This document shows positions 34,079-43,193 of a DNA stretch of 64,000 nt, one piece after another. Each line of letters starts with the position of its first letter. Within the stretch, counting starts at the first letter, position 1. The stretch lies in the NCBI RefSeq assembly GCF_002216065.1, contig NZ_CP022282.1:1-64000 (forward strand), given 5' to 3'. A program made the position numbers and the translations under genes. Under the pieces are notes generated by a model. That model was not told the origin of the DNA. It was given only the letters and a program-made list of their open reading frames with translations, and did not search any database. The DNA comes from Chryseobacterium sp. T16E-39 (GTDB lineage Bacteria > Bacteroidota > Bacteroidia > Flavobacteriales > Weeksellaceae).

Positions 34079-35113
34079 ATGACAATGAGAATTTTTATTT
34101 CTCTTTTGACTGTTTTTATCCTGTTTTCGTGTAACAAGGTTGCAACGAAAGATCAGGAGATCAAAATAGAAAAGTATTTTGATTATGGAGATTCTATTGA
34201 ATCAGGAGGAGTGAAGATGATTCCAATCACGACACCTGCCGGAGACTTTAAAGTGTGGACAAAACGTTTCGGGAGCAATCCGAAGATCAAAATTTTGCTT
34301 TTACACGGAGGTCCGGGAATGACGCACGAATATATGGAATGCTTTGAAACTTTCTTCCAGAAAGAAGGTTTTGAGTTTTATGAATATGATCAGTTGGGAT
34401 CTTATTACAGTGACCAACCGAAGGATGACAAACTTTGGACGACGGATCGTTTTGTAGATGAAGTAGAACAGGTACGAAAAGCAATTGGTGGAGACCAGTC
34501 TAATTTTTATGTTTTGGGTAATTCCTGGGGTGGAATTTTAGCCATGGAATATGCGCTGAAATATCAGAAAAATTTAAAAGGATTAATCGTTGCCAATATG
34601 GTTGCCAGTGCACCGGAATATGGCAAATATTCAGAGGACGTTTTGGCAAAGCAGATGAAGCCGGAAGTTTTGAAAGAGATAAGAGAAATCGAAGCAAAAA
34701 AAGATTTCAATAACCCACGTTATATGGAATTGCTCGTTCCTAATTTTTACAATGAGCATATATGCCGCTTGAAAGAATGGCCGGATGGATTAAACCGGGC
34801 GATAAAACATGCTAATGCAAATGTGTATACATTGATGCAGGGACCGAGCGAATTTGGAATCAGCGGACGCTTGGCAAACTGGGATGTTAAGAACCAGTTG
34901 CACAATATCAGTATTCCGACATTAATGATCGGTGCAAAATATGACACGATGGATCCAAAAGCGATGGAAGAACAAAGCAAATTGGTGAAAAAAGGAAGAT
35001 ACCTTTATTGTCCAAACGGAAGTCATCTTGCAATGTGGGACGATCAAAAAGTTTTTATGAATGGAGTCATTAATTTTATAAAGGATGTTGATTCTCAAAA
35101 TTTTAAGAAGTAA
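34079..35113 (+). CDS. Alpha/beta hydrolase lipoprotein, proline iminopeptidase (S33) type
   Basis: 344 residues with a lipoprotein signal (MTMRIFISLLTVFILFSCNK, lipobox LFSC, C near 18). The alpha/beta hydrolase carries LLHGGPGMTHEYME (oxyanion HGGPG), nucleophile elbow LGNSWGGILAMEY (GxSxG) and a late GSHLAMWDD with the catalytic His. HGGPG plus this elbow is characteristic of prolyl aminopeptidases and relatives, which release N-terminal proline from peptides. A periplasmic or surface lipoprotein has no obvious purine role, although it lies between purN and purH in one direction with only 11 nt to purN. Confidence 0.9.
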   Translation: MTMRIFISLLTVFILFSCNKVATKDQEIKIEKYFDYGDSIESGGVKMIPITTPAGDFKVWTKRFGSNPKIKILLLHGGPGMTHEYMECFETFFQKEGFEFYEYDQLGSYYSDQPKDDKLWTTDRFVDEVEQVRKAIGGDQSNFYVLGNSWGGILAMEYALKYQKNLKGLIVANMVASAPEYGKYSEDVLAKQMKPEVLKEIREIEAKKDFNNPRYMELLVPNFYNEHICRLKEWPDGLNRAIKHANANVYTLMQGPSEFGISGRLANWDVKNQLHNISIPTLMIGAKYDTMDPKAMEEQSKLVKKGRYLYCPNGSHLAMWDDQKVFMNGVINFIKDVDSQNFKK

Positions 35114-35211
35114 GCAATTAATAAGAATCTCAAAATTTATAATTGCAAAAACAGATAGCCCTGAATCTGTAAAATATTGTTTTAAAAAAATCTAAGTAAA
35201 TAAAAGTAAAT

Positions 35212-35251
35212 CCGGAGGTGAAAGACCGGGAATACAGTTTGAAATGGCTGT
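35212..35251 (+). other. Possible structured 5' leader of purH
   Basis: CCGG (35212-35215) can pair with CCGG (35226-35229), and ACAG (35234-35237) with CTGT (35248-35251), in an otherwise AT-rich 160-bp gap ending 24 nt before purH. The GC-rich island AGGTGAAAGACCGGGAATACAG stands out, but it matches no riboswitch I know. Confidence 0.25.
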
Positions 35252-35275
35252 GAAAAGTAAAAAATTGAAAGTAAA

Positions 35276-36793
35276 ATGAGTAAAAAGAGAGTTTTAATCA
35301 GTGTTTCTGACAAGAACGGATTAATAGAATTCGCTCAGTTTCTGGAAGCCCAGAACTACGAATTGATTTCTACTGGAGGAACATTCAAGCATTTGAAAGA
35401 AGCAGGTTTAAATCCTATTCAGATCGATGAGGTGACCAACTTCCCTGAGATGTTGGATGGTAGAGTGAAAACTTTACACCCAAAAGTTCATGGCGGATTA
35501 TTAGCTGTTCGTTCGAATGAGGAACACATGAAGACGGTTCAGGAACATGGAATTGGTTTGATCGATATGGTTATCGTAAATCTTTATCCTTTCTTTGAAA
35601 ATGTAAACAAAGACATTTCTTTACATGAAAAGGTAGAATTTATTGATATCGGTGGTCCTTCTATGCTTCGTTCAGCAGCTAAAAACTTTGACTCTGTTAC
35701 TGTAATTACTGACGTGGAAGATTATACAGCAGTAAAAATTGAAATGGAGCAGAACGGAGATACCTATATTGAAACCCGTAAAAAATTGGCTGGTAAAGTA
35801 TTTAACCTTACTTCTGCTTATGATGCTGCTATTTCAAGAATGCTTTTAGAAGAAGAATATCCTACTTATTTAAGTGCTTCTTACAAAAAAGCAGCTGACT
35901 TAAGATACGGTGAAAACCCTCATCAGACTGCTGCTTACTATGTTTCTACTTTCGAAAACGGAGCAATGAAAGATTTCGAACAGCTTGGAGGAAAAGAACT
36001 TTCTTTCAACAATCTTCGCGATATGGACCTTTGCTGGAAAGTAGTTACCGAATTCAAAGAAGAATTGGCTTGTTGTGCAGTGAAACATTCTACTCCTTGT
36101 GGAGTTGCTATTGGAACTTCTGCATTGGAAACTTATCAAAAAACTTTTGAATGTGATCCAATTTCAATCTTTGGCGGAATTGTTGCAATGAACTACAAGA
36201 TCGATGCAGTGACTGCTGAAGAATTAAATAAAACTTTCCTTGAAATTGTAATGGCTCCTGATTTTGATGAGGAAGCTTTAGAAGTTTTGAGAAAAAAGAA
36301 AAACTTGAGAATTATAAAAATCGTTAATCCGGTTTCTGATAAGCAGACTTGGGTGAAGATTGACGGAGGTATTTTAGTTCAGGATAATGATACTTATTTT
36401 TCTGAGGATATTAAAGTAGTAACCGACGTACAACCTACCGAAGAGCAGAAAAAAGCATTGCTTTTCTCTCAGAGAGTAGTAAAATACGTAAAATCAAATG
36501 CGATTGTTGTTTCCAACGGAATTCAGGCCTTTGGAATCGGTGGTGGACAGGTTAACAGAATCTGGGCTACTCAACAGGCAATTGAAAGAGCTAAGGAGAA
36601 ATTCTCCGGAAATCTTGTACTGGCTTCAGATGCATTTTTCCCTTTCCGTGACGTAGTAGATTTCTGCGCTGAGCAAGGTATCAAAGCAATCATTCAGCCG
36701 GGAGGTAGTGTAAAAGATCAGGATAGCATCGAAGCCGCAAACGAACACGGAATTCCAATGATGTTTACTGGAGTTAGACATTTTTTACATTAA
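35276..36793 (+). CDS. purH: Bifunctional AICAR transformylase/IMP cyclohydrolase
   Basis: Performs the last two steps to IMP. 505 residues: an N-terminal MGS-like IMP cyclohydrolase domain ([53 protein letters not shown]) and a C-terminal AICAR transformylase domain. The latter holds the catalytic Lys-His pair K270-H271 in AVKHSTPCG and a C-terminal [12 protein letters not shown]...[18 protein letters not shown] signature. Complete. It follows a 160-bp gap with a possible structured leader. Confidence 0.97.
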   Translation: MSKKRVLISVSDKNGLIEFAQFLEAQNYELISTGGTFKHLKEAGLNPIQIDEVTNFPEMLDGRVKTLHPKVHGGLLAVRSNEEHMKTVQEHGIGLIDMVIVNLYPFFENVNKDISLHEKVEFIDIGGPSMLRSAAKNFDSVTVITDVEDYTAVKIEMEQNGDTYIETRKKLAGKVFNLTSAYDAAISRMLLEEEYPTYLSASYKKAADLRYGENPHQTAAYYVSTFENGAMKDFEQLGGKELSFNNLRDMDLCWKVVTEFKEELACCAVKHSTPCGVAIGTSALETYQKTFECDPISIFGGIVAMNYKIDAVTAEELNKTFLEIVMAPDFDEEALEVLRKKKNLRIIKIVNPVSDKQTWVKIDGGILVQDNDTYFSEDIKVVTDVQPTEEQKKALLFSQRVVKYVKSNAIVVSNGIQAFGIGGGQVNRIWATQQAIERAKEKFSGNLVLASDAFFPFRDVVDFCAEQGIKAIIQPGGSVKDQDSIEAANEHGIPMMFTGVRHFLH

Positions 36794-36847
36794 TTAAATT
36801 AGAATTAAAAAGTAGTTTTGAGGTGGCATTTATCGCTTTCAAAATTA

Positions 36848-36855
36848 TATATTTG
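36848..36855 (+). promoter_or_regulatory. -7 promoter box of purD
   Basis: TATATTTG, 30 nt before the purD ATG. The nearest TTG is 27 nt upstream, too far for a standard -33. Confidence 0.45.
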
Positions 36856-36885
36856 TATATTATAGACTAGATAATTAAATAAAGT

Positions 36886-38124
36886 ATGAGAATCTTAATT
36901 ATAGGTGAAGGTGGAAGAGAGTCTGCATTGGCAGCGAAACTTCATAATGACTCCAGAGTTACTAAAATGTTTTTTGCTAATGGAAATGCAAGTACGGATG
37001 TAATAGGGAAAAATATTCATTTGTCGGAAATTAAAGAACTTAGAGATTTTGCTATCAAAGAAAAAGTGGATTTGACGATCGTAGGTCCTGAAGCTCCACT
37101 TGTAGCTGGTTTGAAGGATGAATTTAAGAAGCATGATCTTAAAGTTTTTGGTCCAAGCCAGAAAGTAGCAAGTCTTGAAGGAAGTAAAGCTTTCTCTAAG
37201 AAATTTATGCAGACCTATGATATTAAAACAGCTAAAGCTGTTGTATTTGATTCCTATAATGAGGCTAAAGAGTATGTAAAGACTCAGGAATATCCTTTAG
37301 TAATTAAGGCAAGTGGTTTAGCTGGTGGAAAAGGTGTTGTAATTTGTGATACTTTAGAAGAAGCTGAAGCTACGATCCATGATTTCATGATTCGCAGAAT
37401 TTATGGAGATGCGGGTATCCGTTTAGTTATCGAAGAATTTTTACAAGGTTTTGAAGCATCTATTATAGCATTCTCAAACGGTGAAAAATTATTCCCTTGT
37501 ATTGCTGCCAAAGATTATAAAAAAGCTGGAAACGGTGATACAGGACCAAATACAGGAGGTATGGGATCTGTGGCACCAAGCCCGGAATTTACGGCAGAAC
37601 ATCAGGCTGATTTCGAAAAGAACATCTTAGAACCTACGGTTCATGGTCTTAAAGAAGAAGGATTCAGCTTCAAAGGAATTATCTTCTTTGGATTGATGGT
37701 GACTAAAAACGGAACTTACCTTCTTGAATACAACATGAGATTCGGAGATCCTGAAACTCAGGTGTTGATGGCTCTTATGGAAAACAACCTGTTAGATGTT
37801 ATCAATGACTGTATGAATGGTAAAGACATTGAGCTTAAGTTTAAAGACGAAAAAGCAGTATGTCTGGTAATGTGTTCAGGTGGTTATCCAAGAAACATTG
37901 AAGTAGGCTTTGAGATCAAAGGAGAAGACAAAGTAAAACATAGCCAGTTATTGCATGCAGGAGCTATCAGAAAAGGAGACAAAGTTGTTTCTAATGGAGG
38001 TAGAGTTCTTAACCTGGTTGCAACTGGAGCTACTTACGAAGAAGCTCGCAAGAAAGTATACGAAGATGCACTTCCGGTTCACTTCGATTACAGTTTCTAC
38101 AGAGAAGATATCGGAAAGTTTTAA
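36886..38124 (+). CDS. purD: Phosphoribosylamine-glycine ligase (GAR synthetase)
   Basis: ATP-grasp enzyme joining phosphoribosylamine and glycine, the second purine step. 412 residues: an N-terminal MRILIIGEGGRESALAAKL, VDLTIVGPEAPLVAGL, the ATP-grasp core (YPLVIKASGLAGGKGVVICD), the signature NTGGMGSVAPSPEF and the metal-binding YNMRFGDPETQVLM. Complete. It stands 92 nt after purH with its own possible promoter box, and ends at a strong terminator. Confidence 0.97.
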   Translation: MRILIIGEGGRESALAAKLHNDSRVTKMFFANGNASTDVIGKNIHLSEIKELRDFAIKEKVDLTIVGPEAPLVAGLKDEFKKHDLKVFGPSQKVASLEGSKAFSKKFMQTYDIKTAKAVVFDSYNEAKEYVKTQEYPLVIKASGLAGGKGVVICDTLEEAEATIHDFMIRRIYGDAGIRLVIEEFLQGFEASIIAFSNGEKLFPCIAAKDYKKAGNGDTGPNTGGMGSVAPSPEFTAEHQADFEKNILEPTVHGLKEEGFSFKGIIFFGLMVTKNGTYLLEYNMRFGDPETQVLMALMENNLLDVINDCMNGKDIELKFKDEKAVCLVMCSGGYPRNIEVGFEIKGEDKVKHSQLLHAGAIRKGDKVVSNGGRVLNLVATGATYEEARKKVYEDALPVHFDYSFYREDIGKF

Positions 38125-38134
38125 TAAAAATCAT

Positions 38135-38169
38135 AAAAAAAGATTTGGAACGTTTCCAAGTCTTTTTTT
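38135..38169 (+). terminator. Terminator after purD
   Basis: AGATTTGGAA (38141-38150) pairs with TTCCAAGTCT (38154-38163), with one T-G wobble, around CGT; six A's lead in and a T7 run follows. Confidence 0.85.
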
Positions 38170-38193
38170 GTAAAACAATTAATATTAGAAATA

Positions 38194-38263
38194 AGATTTC
38201 AGATGCTAGATTCAAGACTTCAGACCTAAAAATCTGATATCTGATGTCTAAAATCTGATATCT
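38194..38263. repeat. CAGAT/ATCTGAT-rich filler before guaA
   Basis: Words such as AAATCTGATATCTGATGTC, then AAATCTGATATC again (exact 12-bp repeat at 38230-38241 and 38250-38261), fill the gap between the purD terminator and guaA. Same family as before purM and purN. Confidence 0.6.
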
Positions 38264-38285
38264 TTCAAACAAATCAATTATAAAA

Positions 38286-39815
38286 ATGAACAACGGTATT
38301 ATCATATTAGATTTCGGATCACAGTACAACCAGCTTATCGGAAGAAGAATCCGTGAGATGGGTGTATATTCTGAAATCTTACCTTACAATACACCTTTAC
38401 AAGAAATTTTAGAACGCCAGCCGAAAGGAATTATCCTTTCAGGTGGTCCAAGTTCAGTAAATGCAGAAAATGCTCACCTGGTTGAGAAAGCGTTATACGA
38501 GCAGGGAATTCCTGTATTGGGTATCTGCTACGGAATGCAGCTTACAGCGCATGTTTTAGGTGGTAAAGTAAACAAAGGAGAAAAAGGAGAGTATGGAAAG
38601 GCTCACTTAGATATTATTAAAGAAAATGCTTTATTAAAAGGGGTAAGCCAGAACTCTGTTGTTTGGATGAGCCATTTTGATGAGGTGGGTGATTTACCCG
38701 CTGGATTTGAATTGAATGCAAAATCTGGTGTTATCGCTTCTATATCCAATCCTGAGAGACAAATTTATTGCGTTCAGTTCCACCCTGAGGTTTCTCATAC
38801 TGAAGAAGGTGGGAAAATGCTTGAAAACTTTGTTTTCGCGATCTGTAATGCAGAGAAAAACTGGAAACTGACCAATTATATTGAAAAAACAGTAGCTGAG
38901 ATCAAAGAAAAAGTAGGAGACAATAAAGTGATCCTTGGGCTTTCCGGAGGGGTAGACTCTTCCGTAGCGGCAGTTTTGATCCATAAAGCAATCGGAGATC
39001 AATTGACATGTATCTTTGTTGATACAGGTTTATTGAGAAAGAATGAAGATGTAAAAGTAATGGAAAACTATGGAGAGCATTTCCATATGAACATTAAATT
39101 GGTTAACGCTTCAGAAAGATTCTTAACAAAATTAGCGGGAGTAGACGATCCAGAACAGAAAAGAAAGATCATCGGAAACGAATTTATTCATGTTTTTGAT
39201 GAAGAATCCCATAAAATTGAAGGCGCTAAGTTTTTAGCGCAAGGAACGATTTATCCTGATGTTATCGAAAGTCAGTCTGTAAACGGACCTTCTGCGGTAA
39301 TTAAATCTCACCATAACGTAGGCGGACTTCCAGAGGAAATGGAATTTGAACTTTTGGAGCCTCTTAGAGAGCTTTTCAAGGACGAAGTAAGAAAAGTTGG
39401 AGAAGAATTAGGTATTCCTCATCATCTGGTACACAGACACCCTTTCCCTGGTCCTGGTTTAGGAATCAGAATTTTGGGAGCTGTTGATGCTGAAAAAGTG
39501 AAAATTCTACAGGAAGCTGATGATATTTTCATTGAAGAATTATACAAAAATGACCTATACGAAAAAGTGTCTCAGGCTTTTGTAGTATTACTACCTGTTA
39601 AATCTGTTGGAGTAATGGGAGATGAAAGAACGTATGAATACACTGCTGTAGTTCGTTCTGCAAATACCATCGATTTTATGACGGCAACGTGGAGCAGACT
39701 TCCTTATGAGTTTTTAGATACTGTTTCAAGCAGGATCATCAACGAAGTAAGAGGGATCAACAGAGTGGCGTATGATATTTCAAGTAAACCACCTGCAACG
39801 ATTGAGTGGGAATAA
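38286..39815 (+). CDS. guaA: GMP synthase (glutamine-hydrolysing)
   Basis: Converts XMP to GMP. The 509-residue protein has a class I glutamine amidotransferase domain, with nucleophile C81 in LGICYGMQLTAHVLGG and the His-Glu pair in VQFHPEVSHTEEGG. The ATP pyrophosphatase P-loop is LGLSGGVDSSVAAVL (near 220), and the C-terminal dimerisation domain carries HRHPFPGPGLGIRILG and ends in KPPATIEWE. Complete. Preceded by a filler repeat and no recognisable promoter box; followed by two terminators. Confidence 0.98.
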   Translation: MNNGIIILDFGSQYNQLIGRRIREMGVYSEILPYNTPLQEILERQPKGIILSGGPSSVNAENAHLVEKALYEQGIPVLGICYGMQLTAHVLGGKVNKGEKGEYGKAHLDIIKENALLKGVSQNSVVWMSHFDEVGDLPAGFELNAKSGVIASISNPERQIYCVQFHPEVSHTEEGGKMLENFVFAICNAEKNWKLTNYIEKTVAEIKEKVGDNKVILGLSGGVDSSVAAVLIHKAIGDQLTCIFVDTGLLRKNEDVKVMENYGEHFHMNIKLVNASERFLTKLAGVDDPEQKRKIIGNEFIHVFDEESHKIEGAKFLAQGTIYPDVIESQSVNGPSAVIKSHHNVGGLPEEMEFELLEPLRELFKDEVRKVGEELGIPHHLVHRHPFPGPGLGIRILGAVDAEKVKILQEADDIFIEELYKNDLYEKVSQAFVVLLPVKSVGVMGDERTYEYTAVVRSANTIDFMTATWSRLPYEFLDTVSSRIINEVRGINRVAYDISSKPPATIEWE

Positions 39816-39841
39816 TCCTAATTTGAAAATAAAAAAAACAG

Positions 39842-39876
39842 AATCCTACTTTTTTAGTAGGATTTTGATTTTTTAT
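39842..39876 (+). terminator. Terminator after guaA
   Basis: AATCCTACT (39842-39850) pairs perfectly with AGTAGGATT (39856-39864) around five T's, followed by TTGATTTTTT; an AAAAAACAG run precedes it. Confidence 0.8.
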
Positions 39877-39910
39877 GATTATACTCATGGATAATTCATT
39901 TTTTACACCG

Positions 39911-40011
39911 TACCTTTGTACAAGAATTACATGATTTATATTGAATAGATATAATAATTTTTTTTTCATCATTTGTGTTTTTGACCTCCCTTCGGGGAGG
40001 TTTTGTTTTTT
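39911..40011 (+). ncRNA. Candidate small RNA between guaA and a glycoside hydrolase gene
   Basis: TACCTTTG (39911-39918) is a perfect -7 box behind the guaA terminator. About 75 nt later ACCTCCC-TTCG-GGGAGGT (39984-40001) forms a UUCG-capped hairpin followed by TTTGTTTTT, a strong terminator. The only frame between is MIYIE. A transcript of about 85-90 nt is predicted. No -33 TTG is seen, and the hairpin could simply be a second guaA terminator, so confidence is low. The rest of the 324-bp gap 39816-40139 holds the guaA terminator and the promoter box at 40093. Confidence 0.35.
39984..40011 (+). terminator. UUCG-capped intrinsic terminator
   Basis: Seven-base GC-rich perfect stem ACCTCCC/GGGAGGT with a TTCG loop and a T-rich tail TTTGTTTTTT. 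Confidence 0.85.
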
Positions 40012-40092
40012 ACAATAAGCATTTTTAAAGCCTTTCCTTTTAAATATTTACGTTAGAGGGATTAAATATTTTCTATGTATTTTGATTTATAC

Positions 40093-40100
40093 TAAATTTG
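40093..40100 (+). promoter_or_regulatory. -7 promoter box of the large glycoside hydrolase gene
   Basis: TAAATTTG, 39 nt before the ATG at 40140. A start read at the TTG of 40098 would lie inside this box, which supports the later ATG. Confidence 0.55.
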
Positions 40101-40139
40101 GAAAACAGAAACAGTTTTTACCATTTTATTCAATTTAAT

Positions 40140-43112
40140 ATGCTTTTAAAAACATTTTTTCCACTATTACTTACAGGAATTTTTTTTCCTAATTTAATTT
40201 CAGCACAGCACATGTATCCTCCTCGAACCCAGAAATGGAATGCTGATGAATTGGGAAATCAGCGGGCCGTTTTACGATGGGAAGCATCTACAAAACAAGC
40301 CAAAGCTACTATTCCATGGAGAAATGTAAAAGTAAGTTCAGATCAGAAACTGATTATTATAGACAGTCTCACTCAGAAACAATATGAGCCGGACACTTAT
40401 CTGAATGTCAATGAGGAAGAAGGTTCATTCATTTTCACTCCAATATCAGGAAAAGGAATTTACTATGTTTACTTTCTTCCCTATCAGCTTGACAAAAGGA
40501 CTAATTATCCAACAGCATCTTATCTGAAAAAGAATGATAAAGGAACAGGAAAGGAAGTAGAGATGCCATTGGCCAATCTATTAAAAATAGAATCGGTGGA
40601 TTCATTTGACAGCAATGAACCGATGGAGATGATCGCTACTCAAAAAGAAGTCGATCAATATAAAGCGAAACATCAGAATGAGGCTTATCTTATTTTCCCT
40701 GAAGTTAGGGAGAATCCGATTAAGATGAATAGAATCCCTCAACATTGGGTAGATGGTAGAAAAAATTCCTCGGTGCTACAGGGGAAAACGGAAAGAGGAA
40801 TGTTTTATGCCTTCCAAATCGGAGTTTTACCTCTTAAAACGGATCTTAAAAAAGTGAAAATTATAGCTTCTTCATTAAAAAATGTTTTAGGAGCTACTAT
40901 AGAATCTCAATATTTTAATTGCATTAATACGGATGGTATAGGGTATAATGGAGACCAGCTTCAGCTTAATGTAGATGTGAAAAAAGATGATCTGCAAGCT
41001 TTTTGGTGTGGTTTTGATATTCCGGAAACTACATCTCCGGGAACTTACAAAGGAACAATTATGGTTCAGCCTGAAAATGCGGCCGCACAAATGGTAAAAA
41101 TTATATTGACCGTAGGTGAAGGAAAGGCTGTTAATAAAGGTTTCGATGAGCCTTGGAAGATGACCCGTTTGCCATGGCTTAACTCAACCTTGGCACAAGG
41201 CAATACCGTAATAAAACCCTATACACCTTTACAGGTTAAAGGACAGGAGATTTCATTGCTGGGAAGAAAAGTAATATTAGATGGTTCAGGATTTCCGAAA
41301 CAGATTGAGACTTTCTTTACTCCTGAAATGACCTCGATTGGAAAAAGAGCCAACCCTCTACTCAACAAGCCTATTCATTTTGTGACAAAAAGCTCAGGGA
41401 CAAATATCGATAATTGGAAAAGCTCAGGAATCCAGTTTGCCGGACAAGAGGAAGGTAAAGTGTCCTGGAGCAGTACAAGCACTTCAGAAAATCTGAAAAT
41501 GCAGGTTGAAGGTTCTATCGAATTTGATGGTTTTATGGAATATACAGTGAAGATCACTGCATTGAATGATATTGCTCTTCAGGATATTGCCATGCAGATC
41601 CCTTTTGCAAAAGATAAAGCAACTTATATGATGGGATTGGGTCAGAAAGGAGGATACAGACCTGAAAATTTTGAATGGAAATGGGATGTTGCCAAGAAAA
41701 ATCAGGATGGGGCATGGCTGGGAAATGTAAATGCCGGAATACAATTTTCCTTACGCGATCAAAATTATTCGAGACCCCTCAATACCAATTTTTATCTGCA
41801 AAAACCTTTGATTCTTCCTGCTTCATGGGGGAATGACAACAAGGGAGGAGTGAGTGTTAAAGAAATGGAAGGTGGTGTTTTGGTCAATAGCTTTAGCGGT
41901 GCCAGAAATATGAAAAAAGGGGAGGAGCTTTATTATAACTTTCACTTGTTGATCACCCCATTTCATCCTATCAATACTGAGGAGCAGTGGAACAACCGTT
42001 TTTATCATGCTTATAAACCAGTTGATACAATTAAAGCCAGTGGTGCAAATGTGATCAATATTCATCATGGTAATGAGATCAACCCTTATATCAATTATCC
42101 TTTCGTAGCAACTAAAGAAATGAAAGAGTATATCGCTAAGGCTCATGAAAAAGGGCTTAAGGTGAAGATCTACAATACGATTCGTGAGGTATCCAACAGA
42201 ATGTATGAGCTGTATCCTGTAAAAAGCCTGGGACAGGAAGTTTTTTCTTCCGGAAAAGGAGGCGGTTACTCATGGCTACAGGAACATCTTCATGACAATT
42301 ATATAGCAGCCTGGTATGTGCCTGAGTTTAAAGATGCGGCCATCATCAACAGTGGGATGAATCGTTGGCATAATTATTATGTGGAAGGAATGAATTGGCT
42401 GGTTAATAATCTAGGGATTGATGGGATTTACCTCGATGATGTAGCCTTTGATAGGGTAACGATGAAAAGAATAAAAAGGGTGATGACACAAAATGGACAT
42501 CCCGGTATCATTGATCTGCATTCTGCCAATCAATACAATGATAAAGATGGTTTTAATAATAGTGCTAATCTTTATCTTGAACATTTTCCTTATATCAATC
42601 GCTTATGGTTTGGTGAATATTTCGATTATAATAATAACAGTCCTGAATTTCTGTTAACGGAAGTGAGCGGTATTCCTTTTGGGTTGATGGGAGAAATGCT
42701 ACAGGATGATGGAAATCCATGGCGGGGAATGCTTTACGGTATGACCAGTCGCCTGGGTTGGTCTGGAAAAAGCAATCCGACCCATCTTTGGAAAGCCTGG
42801 GATGATTTTGGAATCAAAGGATCAAAAATGATTGGCTACTGGGTGAATGATAATCCTGTTAAAACAGATAACCCTGCAGTATTGGCTACCATTTATCAGC
42901 AAGGTAAAAAAGTAATGATCTCACTTGCGAGTTGGGCTCCGGATGATACACAGGTAAGATTAAAAGTGGATTGGAAAAAATTAGGACTGAATCCAAAAAA
43001 CCTGAAAATGAGTCGTCCTGCAATTAAGGATTTTCAAGAAGCGAAAATATTTAACATGGATGAGGAGATCAGTATTCCAAAGAATAAAGGTTGTTTGTTA
43101 ATTATCCAATAG
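40140..43112 (+). CDS. Large secreted glycoside hydrolase-like protein (DUF6067-type)
   Basis: With the start at the ATG of 40140 the protein has 990 residues and a clean signal peptide (MLLKTFFPLLLTGIFFPNLISAQ). An N-terminal beta-rich region includes NYPTASYLKK and a DUF4091-like middle. A TIM-barrel-like C-terminal half has VINIHHGNEINPYINYPF, GLKVKIYNTIREVSNRMYEL, GIDGIYLDDVAFDRVTMKRI (a plausible catalytic acidic loop) and LYLEHFPYINRLWFGEYFDY. This matches uncharacterised glycoside hydrolase domains common in Bacteroidetes; I cannot name a substrate. It stands alone, without SusCD partners, with its own promoter box. Confidence 0.8.
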   Translation: MLLKTFFPLLLTGIFFPNLISAQHMYPPRTQKWNADELGNQRAVLRWEASTKQAKATIPWRNVKVSSDQKLIIIDSLTQKQYEPDTYLNVNEEEGSFIFTPISGKGIYYVYFLPYQLDKRTNYPTASYLKKNDKGTGKEVEMPLANLLKIESVDSFDSNEPMEMIATQKEVDQYKAKHQNEAYLIFPEVRENPIKMNRIPQHWVDGRKNSSVLQGKTERGMFYAFQIGVLPLKTDLKKVKIIASSLKNVLGATIESQYFNCINTDGIGYNGDQLQLNVDVKKDDLQAFWCGFDIPETTSPGTYKGTIMVQPENAAAQMVKIILTVGEGKAVNKGFDEPWKMTRLPWLNSTLAQGNTVIKPYTPLQVKGQEISLLGRKVILDGSGFPKQIETFFTPEMTSIGKRANPLLNKPIHFVTKSSGTNIDNWKSSGIQFAGQEEGKVSWSSTSTSENLKMQVEGSIEFDGFMEYTVKITALNDIALQDIAMQIPFAKDKATYMMGLGQKGGYRPENFEWKWDVAKKNQDGAWLGNVNAGIQFSLRDQNYSRPLNTNFYLQKPLILPASWGNDNKGGVSVKEMEGGVLVNSFSGARNMKKGEELYYNFHLLITPFHPINTEEQWNNRFYHAYKPVDTIKASGANVINIHHGNEINPYINYPFVATKEMKEYIAKAHEKGLKVKIYNTIREVSNRMYELYPVKSLGQEVFSSGKGGGYSWLQEHLHDNYIAAWYVPEFKDAAIINSGMNRWHNYYVEGMNWLVNNLGIDGIYLDDVAFDRVTMKRIKRVMTQNGHPGIIDLHSANQYNDKDGFNNSANLYLEHFPYINRLWFGEYFDYNNNSPEFLLTEVSGIPFGLMGEMLQDDGNPWRGMLYGMTSRLGWSGKSNPTHLWKAWDDFGIKGSKMIGYWVNDNPVKTDNPAVLATIYQQGKKVMISLASWAPDDTQVRLKVDWKKLGLNPKNLKMSRPAIKDFQEAKIFNMDEEISIPKNKGCLLIIQ

Positions 43113-43193
43113 AATAAAAAACACCCGATAATAGGAGAAAGTTCGGCTTACAATTTGATTTATTTTACCTAAATTTAATAAAATTTATATCAA

